A stretch of DNA of 64,000 bases from CAKZSB01 sp964573105 (GTDB lineage Bacteria > Pseudomonadota > Gammaproteobacteria > Granulosicoccales > Granulosicoccaceae): contig CAZNIS010000007.1 of the NCBI GenBank assembly GCA_964573105.1, positions 77,961 through 141,960 on the forward strand. Direction: 5' to 3'. The first letter of the stretch is position 1, and every line of letters begins with the position of its first letter. The notes beneath the pieces are model-generated. The model had not been told where the DNA came from. It was given only the letters and a program-made list of their open reading frames with translations, and did no database searches. The translations under genes were made by a program, and so were the position numbers. Below are positions 8,517-16,932 of the stretch, one piece after another.

Positions 8517-9135
8517 AGATACCCAAGGCAACCCGCGCTCAGCATCGGTTGGCCGAACCAAGCTGCTGATACTGATGGGGCTTTATGCCGCGCCTTTGCT
8601 GGCAGCCTGGTTGTGGCTGGGATACGTTCGCCAGAATGAAGGTGCCGGCGTATCGGTCAACGGTGAGCTCATCGTCCCTGCAGTCGCACTTGAGGCGTTC
8701 ACGCTAAACGACTCTGACGGTGGTGACTGGCCGCTCGATCAGTTGCAGGAAAAATGGAGTATGGTGTTTTTCGCGCAAGCGCAGTGTGACGCCGACTGCG
8801 AGAAACATCTCTACCACATGCGGCAGGTCAGACTGCGCACCGGCCGGCGTATGGATCGGGTGCAAAGAGTCGTCGTCACGCCGGACTACGTGGGTCTTGC
8901 CGGTAAGCTTGCCAAGGCCTCGGAAGGTCTGCATGTGGTTGGTGGCAACGCTGAACAAATTGCCAGCCTGAAGTCGCAGGTCGACAAGGCACAGCAAGGC
9001 ATGGAAGAGTGCGATAATTGTATTTATCTGGTCGATCCGTTTGGCAACGTGATGATGCGTTTTCCGCCGGATCTCGACCCAGGGAAAATGTATGAGGATC
9101 TCATGCATCTACTCAAAGTATCACGGATCGGATAA
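8509..9135 (+). CDS. Sco/thioredoxin-like membrane-anchored protein of the oxidase cluster
   Basis: 208 residues: a membrane anchor (about 19-38) and a thioredoxin-like domain. The strand WSMVFFAQAQ is followed by C93-x3-C97, the spacing of the copper-binding pair in Sco proteins, but without the usual following Pro. A second pair, ECDNC near 166-170, precedes the family block IYLVDPFGNVMMRFPPD. Proteins of this kind usually stand between the SURF1 gene and ctaA. Copper or thiol handling for CuA is plausible but inferred. It overlaps the SURF1 gene by eight bases. Confidence 0.75.
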   Translation: MTEDTQGNPRSASVGRTKLLILMGLYAAPLLAAWLWLGYVRQNEGAGVSVNGELIVPAVALEAFTLNDSDGGDWPLDQLQEKWSMVFFAQAQCDADCEKHLYHMRQVRLRTGRRMDRVQRVVVTPDYVGLAGKLAKASEGLHVVGGNAEQIASLKSQVDKAQQGMEECDNCIYLVDPFGNVMMRFPPDLDPGKMYEDLMHLLKVSRIG

Positions 9136-9194
9136 CTATCGTTTCTGGTCGGCAGCCGCAGTGCGCCGGACTATTTAATGAGGCAGGTAACCCC

Positions 9195-10097
9195 ATGATG
9201 AACGCTGGATTCAGCGCGACATTGTTCGAGTCGCGAAAACTGCGCGATTACCTTGAAATCACCAAGCCCAAGGTCGTTCTGCTACTGGTTTTTACCGCCG
9301 TGGTGGGCATGGTGTTGTCGGTGCCGGGTATGGTCCCGTTGCAGGAGACGGTGTTCGGCATCCTGGGCATCGGGTTGTCTGCAGCGTCTGCGGCCGCGAT
9401 CAATCATGTCGTAGATCAGCGCGCCGATGCCGAGATGCATCGAACCCGTGAGCGACCGATTCCGAAGGGCAATCTCGGTACACTCGAATGTCTGATGTTC
9501 GCCGGTGTCATCGGCGCCCTCGGCATGTTTCTGCTGACCGTTTTCGTGAATCCGCTGACTGCTGTGCTGACATTCATTTCGCTGATCGGATATGCGGTGG
9601 TGTACACCATGTTTCTAAAGCGGGCGACGCCACAGAACATCGTCATTGGCGGGGCCGCTGGCGCCATGCCGCCGGTTCTGGGCTGGGCGGCCATCACCGG
9701 CGAGGTCACTGCTGAACCTTTGCTGTTGTTTTTGATCGTTTTTGCCTGGACACCGCCGCACTTCTGGGCACTGGCGATTCATCGCAAAGATGACTATGCA
9801 CGGGTCAATATTCCCATGTTGCCCGTCACGCATGGGGATCGTTACACACGACTGCAGATTCTGCTCTACACCGTGTTAATGCTCATTATCACCCTGGTGC
9901 CCTACCTGATTCAGATGAGCGGCATTTTGTATCTGGTAGCAGCGTTCGGGCTGGGTGCCGTGTTCCTCTATCACGCTGTGATGGTGCAGAACCCCGATCG
10001 AAAGCAGCAACCCATCAAAATGTTTGTTTACTCGATCCAGTATCTCATGGGATTGTTCGCTGCGTTGCTGGCTGATCACTACCTGTTACCGTTGTAG
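9195..10097 (+). CDS. ctaB: protohaem IX farnesyltransferase (haem O synthase)
   Basis: 300 residues with about nine membrane spans, a normal length. The prenyltransferase motif is intact: N70-x3-D74-x3-D78 followed by MHRTRERPIPKG, and the second site DDYARVNIPMLPVTHG. It attaches a farnesyl group to haem b to give haem O, the precursor of haem A. In related clusters ctaA precedes it, but only 59 bp separate it from the Sco-like gene here. It starts with a double ATG (9195 or 9198). Confidence 0.96.
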   Translation: MMNAGFSATLFESRKLRDYLEITKPKVVLLLVFTAVVGMVLSVPGMVPLQETVFGILGIGLSAASAAAINHVVDQRADAEMHRTRERPIPKGNLGTLECLMFAGVIGALGMFLLTVFVNPLTAVLTFISLIGYAVVYTMFLKRATPQNIVIGGAAGAMPPVLGWAAITGEVTAEPLLLFLIVFAWTPPHFWALAIHRKDDYARVNIPMLPVTHGDRYTRLQILLYTVLMLIITLVPYLIQMSGILYLVAAFGLGAVFLYHAVMVQNPDRKQQPIKMFVYSIQYLMGLFAALLADHYLLPL

Positions 10098-10239
10098 CCC
10101 GAGGACAGGCGATGACACCATGAAAGGCATCCGATAGGTCGCCGGTCGTCGTCGTAGAAAGCCAGGGGGTGCATGGCGCCGCGGGGAATGGGAGCGATAT
10201 GGCAGCCTCATTGTTGGCAAGCACTCGATAGCAGGCAAA

Positions 10240-10268
10240 AAAAACGCCGCTGTAAAAGCGGCGTTTTT
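10240..10268 (-). terminator. intrinsic terminator of rpoH, bidirectional
   Basis: An eleven-pair stem, AAAAACGCCGC against GCGGCGTTTTT, around a seven-base loop, flanked by A and T runs. It lies 22 bp beyond the rpoH stop on the minus strand and can also stop reading from ctaB on the plus strand. Confidence 0.88.
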
Positions 10269-10289
10269 CGTGCTTACAAACTTCTTTGC

Positions 10290-11162
10290 TCAGACTGCCA
10301 ACATCGACGTCTTGAGCTTTTTCATCGCGGCCTTTTCGATCTGGCGGATACGCTCTGCAGATACGTTGTACTCGTCAGCGAGCTCCTGCAGTGTCGTCTT
10401 GCCGTTGTCATCCAGCCAGCGTCGCTGCAGGATATCTCGACTGCGATCATCCAGATCTTCCATTGCCGTCGCCAGGTTGCCTGATTCGGTCTCTGACTGA
10501 CTCTGGGCTTCGAACATAACCGCAGGATCAGCAGCTTCCTGATACAGGTATTCTGCCGGGCGCAAAGCGCGTTTTTCCTGGCCGTCGTCGGCGACAGCTG
10601 CGTCGAACGAGGTATCGCCGCTGGTCAGGCGAGATTCCATCTCGTACACCTGCGCCTGCGTGACCCCCAGATCTTCGGCGACTGCTGCCGCTTCGTCAGC
10701 GGAGAACCAGCCGAGGCCTTTTTTCGAGCTACGCAGCTTGAAAAACAGCTTGCGCTGGGCCTTGGTGGTAGCGACCTTGACGATGCGCCAGTTTCGGATC
10801 ACGTACTCGTGAATCTCTGCGCGAATCCAGTGGACCGCGAATGAGATCAGGCGAACGCCGACATCGGGATCGAAGCGTTTGACTGCCTTCATCAGGCCAA
10901 TATTGCCTTCCTGAACCAGATCTGCCAAAGGCAGGCCGTAGCCGGAGTAGCTGCGCGCGAGATGCACGACGAAGCGAAGCTGAGACATCACCAGTTGACC
11001 AGCCGACTCCAGGTCACCGTCGTCGCGGTAGGAAGTAGCCAGCTCGCGTTCTTTCTCTACGGTGAGAACCGGGAACGCTGCAATCTTGGCGATGTAGCCA
11101 TTTAAATCATCGTTGACCGCTGGCAGCGTCATTGTTGAAGCTTTTACCATGGCCTTCGTCAT
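10290..11162 (-). CDS. rpoH: heat-shock RNA polymerase sigma factor RpoH (sigma32)
   Basis: 290 residues from the ATG at 11162; AGGAGAG lies eight bases upstream, while the longer frame back to 11207 would run into the operator. Sigma70 regions are clear: region 2 with DLVQEGNIGLMKAVKRFDP and the helix FAVHWIRAEIHEYVIRNWRIVK, then the RpoH box QRKLFFKLRSSKK that separates sigma32 from other sigmas, and region 4 with LQELADEYNVSAERIRQIE. It directs transcription of chaperone and protease genes. A perfect CIRCE sequence lies 35 bp upstream. The usual neighbours ftsE and ftsX are absent between it and ftsY. Confidence 0.97.
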   Translation of the reverse strand: MTKAMVKASTMTLPAVNDDLNGYIAKIAAFPVLTVEKERELATSYRDDGDLESAGQLVMSQLRFVVHLARSYSGYGLPLADLVQEGNIGLMKAVKRFDPDVGVRLISFAVHWIRAEIHEYVIRNWRIVKVATTKAQRKLFFKLRSSKKGLGWFSADEAAAVAEDLGVTQAQVYEMESRLTSGDTSFDAAVADDGQEKRALRPAEYLYQEAADPAVMFEAQSQSETESGNLATAMEDLDDRSRDILQRRWLDDNGKTTLQELADEYNVSAERIRQIEKAAMKKLKTSMLAV

Positions 11163-11196
11163 GTGTTCATCTCTCCTCTGCCGTGTGGGCAGTATT

Positions 11197-11223
11197 TTAG
11201 CACTCACCGAGTTAGAGTGCTAA
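11197..11223 (-). promoter_or_regulatory. CIRCE operator (HrcA binding site) upstream of rpoH
   Basis: TTAGCACTC, nine bases, GAGTGCTAA: an exact match to the CIRCE consensus bound by the heat-shock repressor HrcA. It lies 35 bp before the rpoH start codon. A TAAAAT hexamer (11194-11199 on the minus strand) overlaps its rpoH-proximal edge and could be the -10 box, so a bound repressor would block the promoter. hrcA itself is not in the window. Confidence 0.92.
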
Positions 11224-11557
11224 CAAATGATTAAGTTCCTGAAATATTGCAAGAAACTGACCGGATCACGATCCTGCTCTGCGATCTTTCAAGGATATTA
11301 TCGGCTCGAATGTGAGTTTTATGTGAAAATAGTTGGTCAGTCAACCTGACTTTACAGATACTTTGCCGACGCTTGTGTCCGAGCCGATGGGGTGGTTAGG
11401 TTGCTTTTGCAACCTGTGCGAAGGGGGCTCGCTTGCGGGGGTGGACAATGTGGTTGTTGCTTGCAAAGCAGCAGCAGACAATTAGTCTACGGCATGGATA
11501 TCGGTCGCGCCGGCGCAGACTGAAACAAATTGTGAAGCTATTCGCGGTTTGCAGGGT
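11224..11557. other. 334-bp intergenic region between rpoH and ftsY
   Basis: No supported gene. This is where ftsE and ftsX would be expected in the E. coli-type ftsYEX-rpoH order. It must hold the rpoH promoter region at the left side. A perfect seven-pair hairpin, AGGTTGC-TTTT-GCAACCT (11398-11415), lies in the middle and has no U-run in either direction. No trace of FtsX- or FtsE-like coding sequence is recognisable. Confidence 0.5.
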
Positions 11558-12553
11558 TCAGCCAGCCTGCTCGCTGTCGCCCAGCAGCGCGTCGACGAAC
11601 TCTTCGGCCTGAAACACTCGTAAATCGTAGATACCTTCGCCCACGCCGATGAAGCGTATTGGAATGTTGAGCTCATTTGCCATTGCGAACACCACACCGC
11701 CTTTGGCAGTGCCATCGAGTTTGGTTACAGCAAGGCCGGTCACGCCCACCGCTTCGCGAAAAATCTTACCCTGCTGCATGCCGTTTTGCCCGGTGGTGCC
11801 GTCGAGGACCAGCAGCGTTTCATGCGGCGCTTCCGGGTCGATCTTTTTCAGCACGCGGCTGACTTTGCCGAGCTCGTCCATCAGGCCGGACTGAGTGTGC
11901 AGGCGTCCGGCGGTATCGGCGATCAGTACATCCACACCTCGCGCTTTGGCTGCCTGAAAGGCATCGAAGATAACAGATGCCGAGTCTGCACCGCTGCCCT
12001 GAGCAATGACCGTAACATCGTTGCGCTGCCCCCAGGTCTGAAGCTGCTCTACAGCGGCGGCACGGAAGGTGTCCCCGGCTGCCAGCATGACTGATTTTCC
12101 ACCATCCTGTAGCTGGCGTGCGATCTTGCCAATGGTCGTCGTTTTGCCTGCACCATTGACACCGACAACCAAAATGACGAACGGCCGGACGGTATCCGGT
12201 ATCTCCAGTGGTTTTTCGCTGTCGCGCATCAGCTCGATCAGATCGCCGCGCAGTAACTGTTGCAGCCCTTCATCGCTCTTGCGCGCCCGCTCGCGGATTG
12301 AGCTGATGATCTTTTCGGTCGTCGACACGCCGATATCGCTGACGATGAGCTGGGTCTCAAGCTCCTCGAGCAAGTCTTCGTCAATCTTTTTGCCGCGGGT
12401 GAAAAAGCTAAGCAATCCGCGACCGAAGCTCTTGCGGGTCTTTTCCAGCCGGGTGTCGAGCGGGGCCTCTGGCTGGGTTGCTTCTGCCTGGGGGGCTTCA
12501 GCCTGGTCTGGCTGCGGTTCTTTTTTGCGTTTGAGAAAACTGAAAATACCCAT
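11558..12553 (-). CDS. ftsY: signal recognition particle receptor FtsY
   Basis: 331 residues starting at MGIFSFLKRKK (ATG at 12553); the longer frame back to 12688 overlaps rsmD. It has a short acidic A domain with repeated QAEA/QPEA, an N domain (four-helix bundle, about 50-120), and a G domain with GVNGAGKTT, the DTFRAAAVEQL block, DTAGRLHT, TKLDGTAKGG and GVGEGIYDL. It is the GTPase receptor that docks Ffh-bound ribosomes at the membrane. The A domain is much shorter than in E. coli. It is divergent from rsmD with a 93 bp shared promoter region, a common arrangement. Confidence 0.97.
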   Translation of the reverse strand: MGIFSFLKRKKEPQPDQAEAPQAEATQPEAPLDTRLEKTRKSFGRGLLSFFTRGKKIDEDLLEELETQLIVSDIGVSTTEKIISSIRERARKSDEGLQQLLRGDLIELMRDSEKPLEIPDTVRPFVILVVGVNGAGKTTTIGKIARQLQDGGKSVMLAAGDTFRAAAVEQLQTWGQRNDVTVIAQGSGADSASVIFDAFQAAKARGVDVLIADTAGRLHTQSGLMDELGKVSRVLKKIDPEAPHETLLVLDGTTGQNGMQQGKIFREAVGVTGLAVTKLDGTAKGGVVFAMANELNIPIRFIGVGEGIYDLRVFQAEEFVDALLGDSEQAG

Positions 12554-12646
12554 GGGAGACTCGCTTGGCTTGTCTGTATCGTAGCACTCTGGATTGGCGC
12601 TGATTAAACTATATGGATGCGAACAGCTGAGGTTGGGCAGGTATAG

Positions 12647-13261
12647 ATGAGGCGATCGACCGCCAGTGGCGCCCGGGTGCCGGAGCAAGGACGGGTGCGG
12701 ATCATTGCCGGGCGCTATCGCGGGCGAAAACTGGGCTTTCGGGCCATCGACGGCTTGCGTCCCAGCGGTGATCGCGTGCGCGAGACACTGTTCAACTGGT
12801 TGCAGCCCTGGCTGCCTGAATCGCGTTGCCTGGACATGTTCGCCGGCAGTGGCGCGCTGGGCTTTGAATGTGCCTCACGCGGGGCAGCCCGGGTCGACAT
12901 GTATGAAAACTCTGCTGTGGCTGCTACAGACCTCACACGCAACCGTGATACCTTGCAGGCCGATACAGTGATAATTCACCGCGCCGATGTACTTCAGGCG
13001 CAATGGCACGACGGGCCCTACGACATTATCTTTATCGATCCCCCGTTCGATCGCCAGATTCACCAGCAAGCCATTGCCATGATTGATCGAGAGGGGCTGG
13101 CTGGTGAGGGAAGCCTGGTGTATGTCGAGTGGCGCAAGGCAGATGGGCAGCCAGGCGTGCCCGCACACTGGAGCATGCGGCGCGACCGCGTGGCAGGTGA
13201 CGTCGGTTTTGCCTTGTTCAGCGTGGCAGATACTGGCCGTGGCGATAGTGCGAATGACTGA
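12647..13261 (+). CDS. rsmD: 16S rRNA (guanine966-N2)-methyltransferase RsmD
   Basis: 204 residues. After a short basic leader comes VRIIAGRYRGRKL, then LRPSGDRVRETLFNWL, the SAM motif CLDMFAGSGALGFECASRGA and the catalytic IDPPF motif. These are RsmD landmarks. It methylates G966 of 16S rRNA in assembled 30S subunits. It is divergent from ftsY and followed after 42 bp by coaD, the usual order in gammaproteobacteria. Confidence 0.95.
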   Translation: MRRSTASGARVPEQGRVRIIAGRYRGRKLGFRAIDGLRPSGDRVRETLFNWLQPWLPESRCLDMFAGSGALGFECASRGAARVDMYENSAVAATDLTRNRDTLQADTVIIHRADVLQAQWHDGPYDIIFIDPPFDRQIHQQAIAMIDREGLAGEGSLVYVEWRKADGQPGVPAHWSMRRDRVAGDVGFALFSVADTGRGDSAND

Positions 13262-13303
13262 AATGCGTACAATCGTAGCTGCACAATTTAAAAGAAGGCT
13301 CAA

Positions 13304-13783
13304 GTGAAGACTACATCGATCTATGCCGGCACCTTTGATCCGGTCACCAAAGGGCATCTCGACGTCATGCTTCGGGCTGGCAGAATGTTCGACCGTGTGA
13401 TCGTTGCAGTCGCGGCAAGCCCGGGTAAAAAGCCGTTGTTTGATCTGGATCAGCGCGTGGCCTTGATCGAACGCGTGCTGGACGAGCAAGGTAACTTCGA
13501 TATCAAACCGTTCGAGGGTCTTTTGGTCGAATTCGCCGCCGCTCATCAGGCCACGGTGATAGTCCGCGGGCTGCGATCAGTGACTGACTTCGACTACGAG
13601 GTTCAAATTGCAAGCTTCAACCGCAGCATGCACCCTGAGATTGAGACCACCTTCGTCGCTGCTGCCAGCGAGTACAGCTTTATATCGTCCAGCCTGGTCA
13701 GAGAAATCGCATCACTTGGTGGTGACGTTGCAAGCTTTGTCGAAGCACCCGTCGAGCAGGCTTTGAAAGGAGCATTCGGTTAA
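13304..13783 (+). CDS. coaD: phosphopantetheine adenylyltransferase CoaD
   Basis: 159 residues, the standard length, from GTG with AGAAGG upstream. The nucleotidylyltransferase motif is TFDPVTKGHLD, and the second signature is ISSSLVREIASLGGDV. The enzyme joins phosphopantetheine and ATP to dephospho-CoA, the penultimate step of coenzyme A synthesis. It is followed after five bases by the ferredoxin gene, so the two are probably cotranscribed. Confidence 0.97.
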   Translation: MKTTSIYAGTFDPVTKGHLDVMLRAGRMFDRVIVAVAASPGKKPLFDLDQRVALIERVLDEQGNFDIKPFEGLLVEFAAAHQATVIVRGLRSVTDFDYEVQIASFNRSMHPEIETTFVAAASEYSFISSSLVREIASLGGDVASFVEAPVEQALKGAFG

Positions 13784-13788
13784 CGGTC

Positions 13789-14043
13789 ATGGCGCTGATC
13801 ATCACAGACGTGTGCATCAATTGTGATATGTGCGAGCCGGAATGTCCGAACGGTGCGATCTCGCAGGGTGCCGAGATTTATGAAATCAATCCTGCGCTAT
13901 GCACCGAGTGCGTCGGGCATTTTGATCAGTCGCAATGTGTTGAGGTCTGCCCGGTAGAGTGCATACCGCATGATCCGGATCACGTTGAAACCCGCGAACA
14001 GCTTATGCAGAAGTATCAGTGGCTGACCGCACAGCAAGACTAA
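13789..14043 (+). CDS. YfhL-type 2[4Fe-4S] ferredoxin
   Basis: 84 residues with two cluster motifs: CINCDMCEPECP, and the extended second site beginning C-x2-C in LCTECVGHFDQSQC and closing VEVCPVECI. The loop insertion between cysteines of the second site is the mark of the Alvin/YfhL ferredoxin subgroup. It is a small cytoplasmic electron carrier whose partner is unknown. The stop overlaps the stop of the convergent mutM by four bases. Confidence 0.93.
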   Translation: MALIITDVCINCDMCEPECPNGAISQGAEIYEINPALCTECVGHFDQSQCVEVCPVECIPHDPDHVETREQLMQKYQWLTAQQD

Positions 14044-14852
14044 CGCTGGCAGGCGGGGCAGTAAAACGATGATCGCTGTCCGATCGTACGCTGCTTGATA
14101 ACTGCGTTGCAGTGACGGCACGGTTCTCCAGCACGGCCATAGACATTCAGCGTTTGCTGAAAGTATCCGGGCTCACCTGAAGAATTGACAAAATCCCGCA
14201 GTGTGGTGCCACCCATTCTTATCGCGTCACTTAATACCTTGCGAATGGTGTCGGCGATGGTGAGATACTGATTGCGGGTGATCCGGCTGGCCGCTTTCGC
14301 CGGTCGGATGCCAGCGATAAAAAGCGCCTCGTTCGCGTAGATATTGCCCACGCCAACTACCACGTGGTTGTCCATCAGAAAATTCTTGACGGCTACTTTT
14401 TTGCGGCGTGACATCCTGAACAAATGCTCACCGTTGAACGCATTGCCCAGCGGTTCTGGTCCGAGCTTACTCAACAGTTCATGGTCTTCTACAGGCTGAT
14501 CGGTCCATAACACAGTGCCAAAGCGCCGCGGATCGTGATAGCGAATGATTGCGCCATCGTCGAGCTCGAATTCGACGTGATCGTGTTTGCGTTTTGGTTC
14601 CGCCTTTTCGATCACACGCAGGCTGCCGGACATGCCCAGATGAATGATGATCGTGCCGCCCGAGGTTTCTACAATCAGGTATTTCGCCCGACGCCGCAGC
14701 GCGATGACCGAGGCGCCGTCGCAACGATGGATGGACTCTGGCACTGGCCAGCGCAGGCCGCGGTGATGCACTCGGATGCGCGCGATCGTTTTGCCCAGTA
14801 GCCAGGGTTCAATGCCGCGCAGGGTGGTTTCAACTTCTGGAAGCTCTGGCAT
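14040..14852 (-). CDS. mutM: formamidopyrimidine-DNA glycosylase MutM
   Basis: 270 residues, standard length. The catalytic N-terminal Pro and Glu are present in MPELPEVET, with Lys in the RRRAKYLIVE loop, the H2TH region with VVGVGNIYANEALF, and the C-terminal zinc finger CRHC...CPAC with its NVYGRAGEPC lead. It removes 8-oxoguanine and formamidopyrimidines and nicks the abasic site. It may share a transcript with the ABC genes upstream on the minus strand, since only 15 bp separate it from the DUF4340 gene. Confidence 0.97.
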   Translation of the reverse strand: MPELPEVETTLRGIEPWLLGKTIARIRVHHRGLRWPVPESIHRCDGASVIALRRRAKYLIVETSGGTIIIHLGMSGSLRVIEKAEPKRKHDHVEFELDDGAIIRYHDPRRFGTVLWTDQPVEDHELLSKLGPEPLGNAFNGEHLFRMSRRKKVAVKNFLMDNHVVVGVGNIYANEALFIAGIRPAKAASRITRNQYLTIADTIRKVLSDAIRMGGTTLRDFVNSSGEPGYFQQTLNVYGRAGEPCRHCNAVIKQRTIGQRSSFYCPACQR

Positions 14853-14867
14853 TGACTATCGTTGCGG

Positions 14868-15608
14868 TTAGGTTTTTGGCGGTGGCAGACCCAGTTGTGT
14901 GGTGGTGGCTGGATCGAGCACATACCGAAAAGTAGTGCCAGGGCGATGCAGCGCAACGCGCCCGTTAGCATTGTACAGCGAGTACGATTCGATTTTGCCG
15001 TTTGCCAGTTGCAGATCAATTTCGCCGCTGGCCACCTGCCGGGTATCGTGTTGTACCAGGTGGCTGGCCTCCAGTGTGACCGGTGTGCACGGGGTCGCGG
15101 CCGTTCCGCAAATGATGGCAATCTTGCGGTTCATGGCCATTTGCGGATCAGCCTGAATCAGTGGCACAACCCGATCGGATTGCAGATAAATGCGATCGGC
15201 GGCGACCACATAGCGCAGACCACTGACAGGTTCGATCGATTTGAACTCGAACAGATTCTCATCGATCATCAAGCGCGCGACAGTGCGTTGCCCGTCGATC
15301 TGGGCAATATCCCCCAGTGCATAGGATCTTGCCGATCGCAAGTTGCTCGACAGCAGATGTTCGATCACTTGCGGGTTTGCAGGTGCCGCCAACGGCGCCA
15401 CCAATTGCCACTGATTGGCGATGTGCTGGAATTCGAGCTGTTGTGTGTCAGCCGCGAGCACGAGTCGATTTGCGTTTTTCGCAGGGTAGATCGCGCCGCT
15501 GGTATTGGCGTCTTCGGTATTAAAGTCGACGAAAAGTGCGGCGATCAACGTCGCACAGATTATCAATAACCACTGTGTCGGAACCTGGCGTGCAGTAGCT
15601 TCAGCCAT
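14868..15608 (-). CDS. DUF4340-type accessory protein of the Gld-like ABC system
   Basis: 246 residues with one N-terminal membrane anchor (about 13-28) and a mostly beta-strand domain with LVAPLAAPANPQVIEHLLSSNLRSARSYAL and a closing LGLPPP motif. This resembles the DUF4340 proteins that accompany GldG-type ABC auxiliaries. The start overlaps the end of the upstream gene by eight bases. It is probably an extracytoplasmic partner of the transporter encoded by the three genes before it. The substrate is unknown. Confidence 0.7.
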   Translation of the reverse strand: MAEATARQVPTQWLLIICATLIAALFVDFNTEDANTSGAIYPAKNANRLVLAADTQQLEFQHIANQWQLVAPLAAPANPQVIEHLLSSNLRSARSYALGDIAQIDGQRTVARLMIDENLFEFKSIEPVSGLRYVVAADRIYLQSDRVVPLIQADPQMAMNRKIAIICGTAATPCTPVTLEASHLVQHDTRQVASGEIDLQLANGKIESYSLYNANGRVALHRPGTTFRYVLDPATTTQLGLPPPKT

Positions 15609-16932
15609 GGCGACGGCGATACCAGACGCCGGTGGCCACCGCCAGTAGCGATGCCGGCAGAATGATCAGCGCCAACGCCGAGGTGGCCAGAATCGCGGTC
15701 TTACTAATTGTTACTTCTCGATCGGCCGGCACCGGGTAGCTGACCGGGATCAGATCGTGATCATCTGAGACCCAGTTGAATAGACGCCCACCGAGATCCC
15801 GATTGCCACCGTTGCCAATCCAGGCGTCGGCCAGAAAATCGCTGTCCCCGGCTACCACCACGCGTTGCACCGACCCGTCGCTCACGGTGCGCTCCAGCGC
15901 CATCACCAGCGTCAGTGGGCCACTGATTTCGCGCTCATCGTCACCATGCTGCACGGTACCGCTCACCGGGCCGGTTTCGTTCCATGCGCGGCTGCCGGTT
16001 TGCACGACCGGTACGGGTCGCCACTCTCGAAGTGTCGGCAGCTCAATTGCCACGGCCTGCGGAAAAAGCGTCACCGAGTCGAAGCCGGGGGTGATTTCAT
16101 CGGTGCTGTATTGCGCGGCAATGGCAAAGTCTGGTCGGTCGATCTGCAATGCCTGAGCATCGAGGTCAACGACAACCCCTGCGGTGCGGCTGATGCCCAG
16201 TTCATATTCCAGTGCGGTCAGACCGTCATCGCTGCCGGGCTCGGTCAGCCACAGCAGATTGCCGCCGCGGGAAACATAGCTCAACAGTGTCGCCACCTCT
16301 CCGGGCAAATAGCGTTGCATCGGTCCGGCAATCACAAGCATCCCGAGGCTTTCATCGAGCGGCTTTGACAATTGAACTGTCTCAAGTTCATAGCCGGTGC
16401 TGATCAGATGTTTGGCGAAGACGGTCAGATCCGCCGCCGTTTTACCATCGATCGCGCGCTCCGCATGGCCGCTTATAAAACCCACTTTGCGCGTCGAGTG
16501 ACGCAACAGGCGCTGCAGCGCCAGGGTTAGCGATTGTTGCGAGACGTCCGCCAGACGCTGGCGCCGACCCTCGTAGCTGAGTATCAGTTCGCCGCCGGGT
16601 TGAATGTCGAGTTCGCGGCTGCGAGCCGGGTCCAGCGCCGGATCGGTGAAGGCATAGTGCAAATGTGGGTTAGCGCGCTGATAACGCTGCAGTAGCTGAG
16701 CGAGCTGCTGCGCTGCCGGATCGTCGGGACTGACAAATGCCTCGGCATCGATCGGAGTCTGAAATTGCTGCAGCGTGGTGAGTGTTTGTGGCATTAACGA
16801 GTGGCGGCCCGTCGCTGTCGCGTCGACCACCCACGGATGGCGCCACAGGATTGCCGCCAGTACCGCAATCGCAACCAGCAAGATCGCAGGGCGGATGATC
16901 AATTGATCGCGTTTGTTGGGCTGGCTACTCAC
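15601..16932 (-). CDS. GldG-like ABC transporter auxiliary protein
   Basis: 443 residues: an N-terminal span (about 12-25), a large extracytoplasmic region, and a C-terminal span (about 415-436) ending in RRRHG. Blocks such as HSLMPQTLTTLQQ, KVGFISGHAER, LVIAGPMQRYLPGE and VVAGDSDFLADAWIGNGGN are typical of GldG/ABC-transporter auxiliary domains with a ThuA-like fold. In Bacteroidetes GldAFG is tied to gliding, but homologues without gliding genes are common in proteobacteria. It overlaps both neighbours by eight bases, so the unit is one operon. Confidence 0.82.
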   Translation of the reverse strand: MSSQPNKRDQLIIRPAILLVAIAVLAAILWRHPWVVDATATGRHSLMPQTLTTLQQFQTPIDAEAFVSPDDPAAQQLAQLLQRYQRANPHLHYAFTDPALDPARSRELDIQPGGELILSYEGRRQRLADVSQQSLTLALQRLLRHSTRKVGFISGHAERAIDGKTAADLTVFAKHLISTGYELETVQLSKPLDESLGMLVIAGPMQRYLPGEVATLLSYVSRGGNLLWLTEPGSDDGLTALEYELGISRTAGVVVDLDAQALQIDRPDFAIAAQYSTDEITPGFDSVTLFPQAVAIELPTLREWRPVPVVQTGSRAWNETGPVSGTVQHGDDEREISGPLTLVMALERTVSDGSVQRVVVAGDSDFLADAWIGNGGNRDLGGRLFNWVSDDHDLIPVSYPVPADREVTISKTAILATSALALIILPASLLAVATGVWYRRRHG

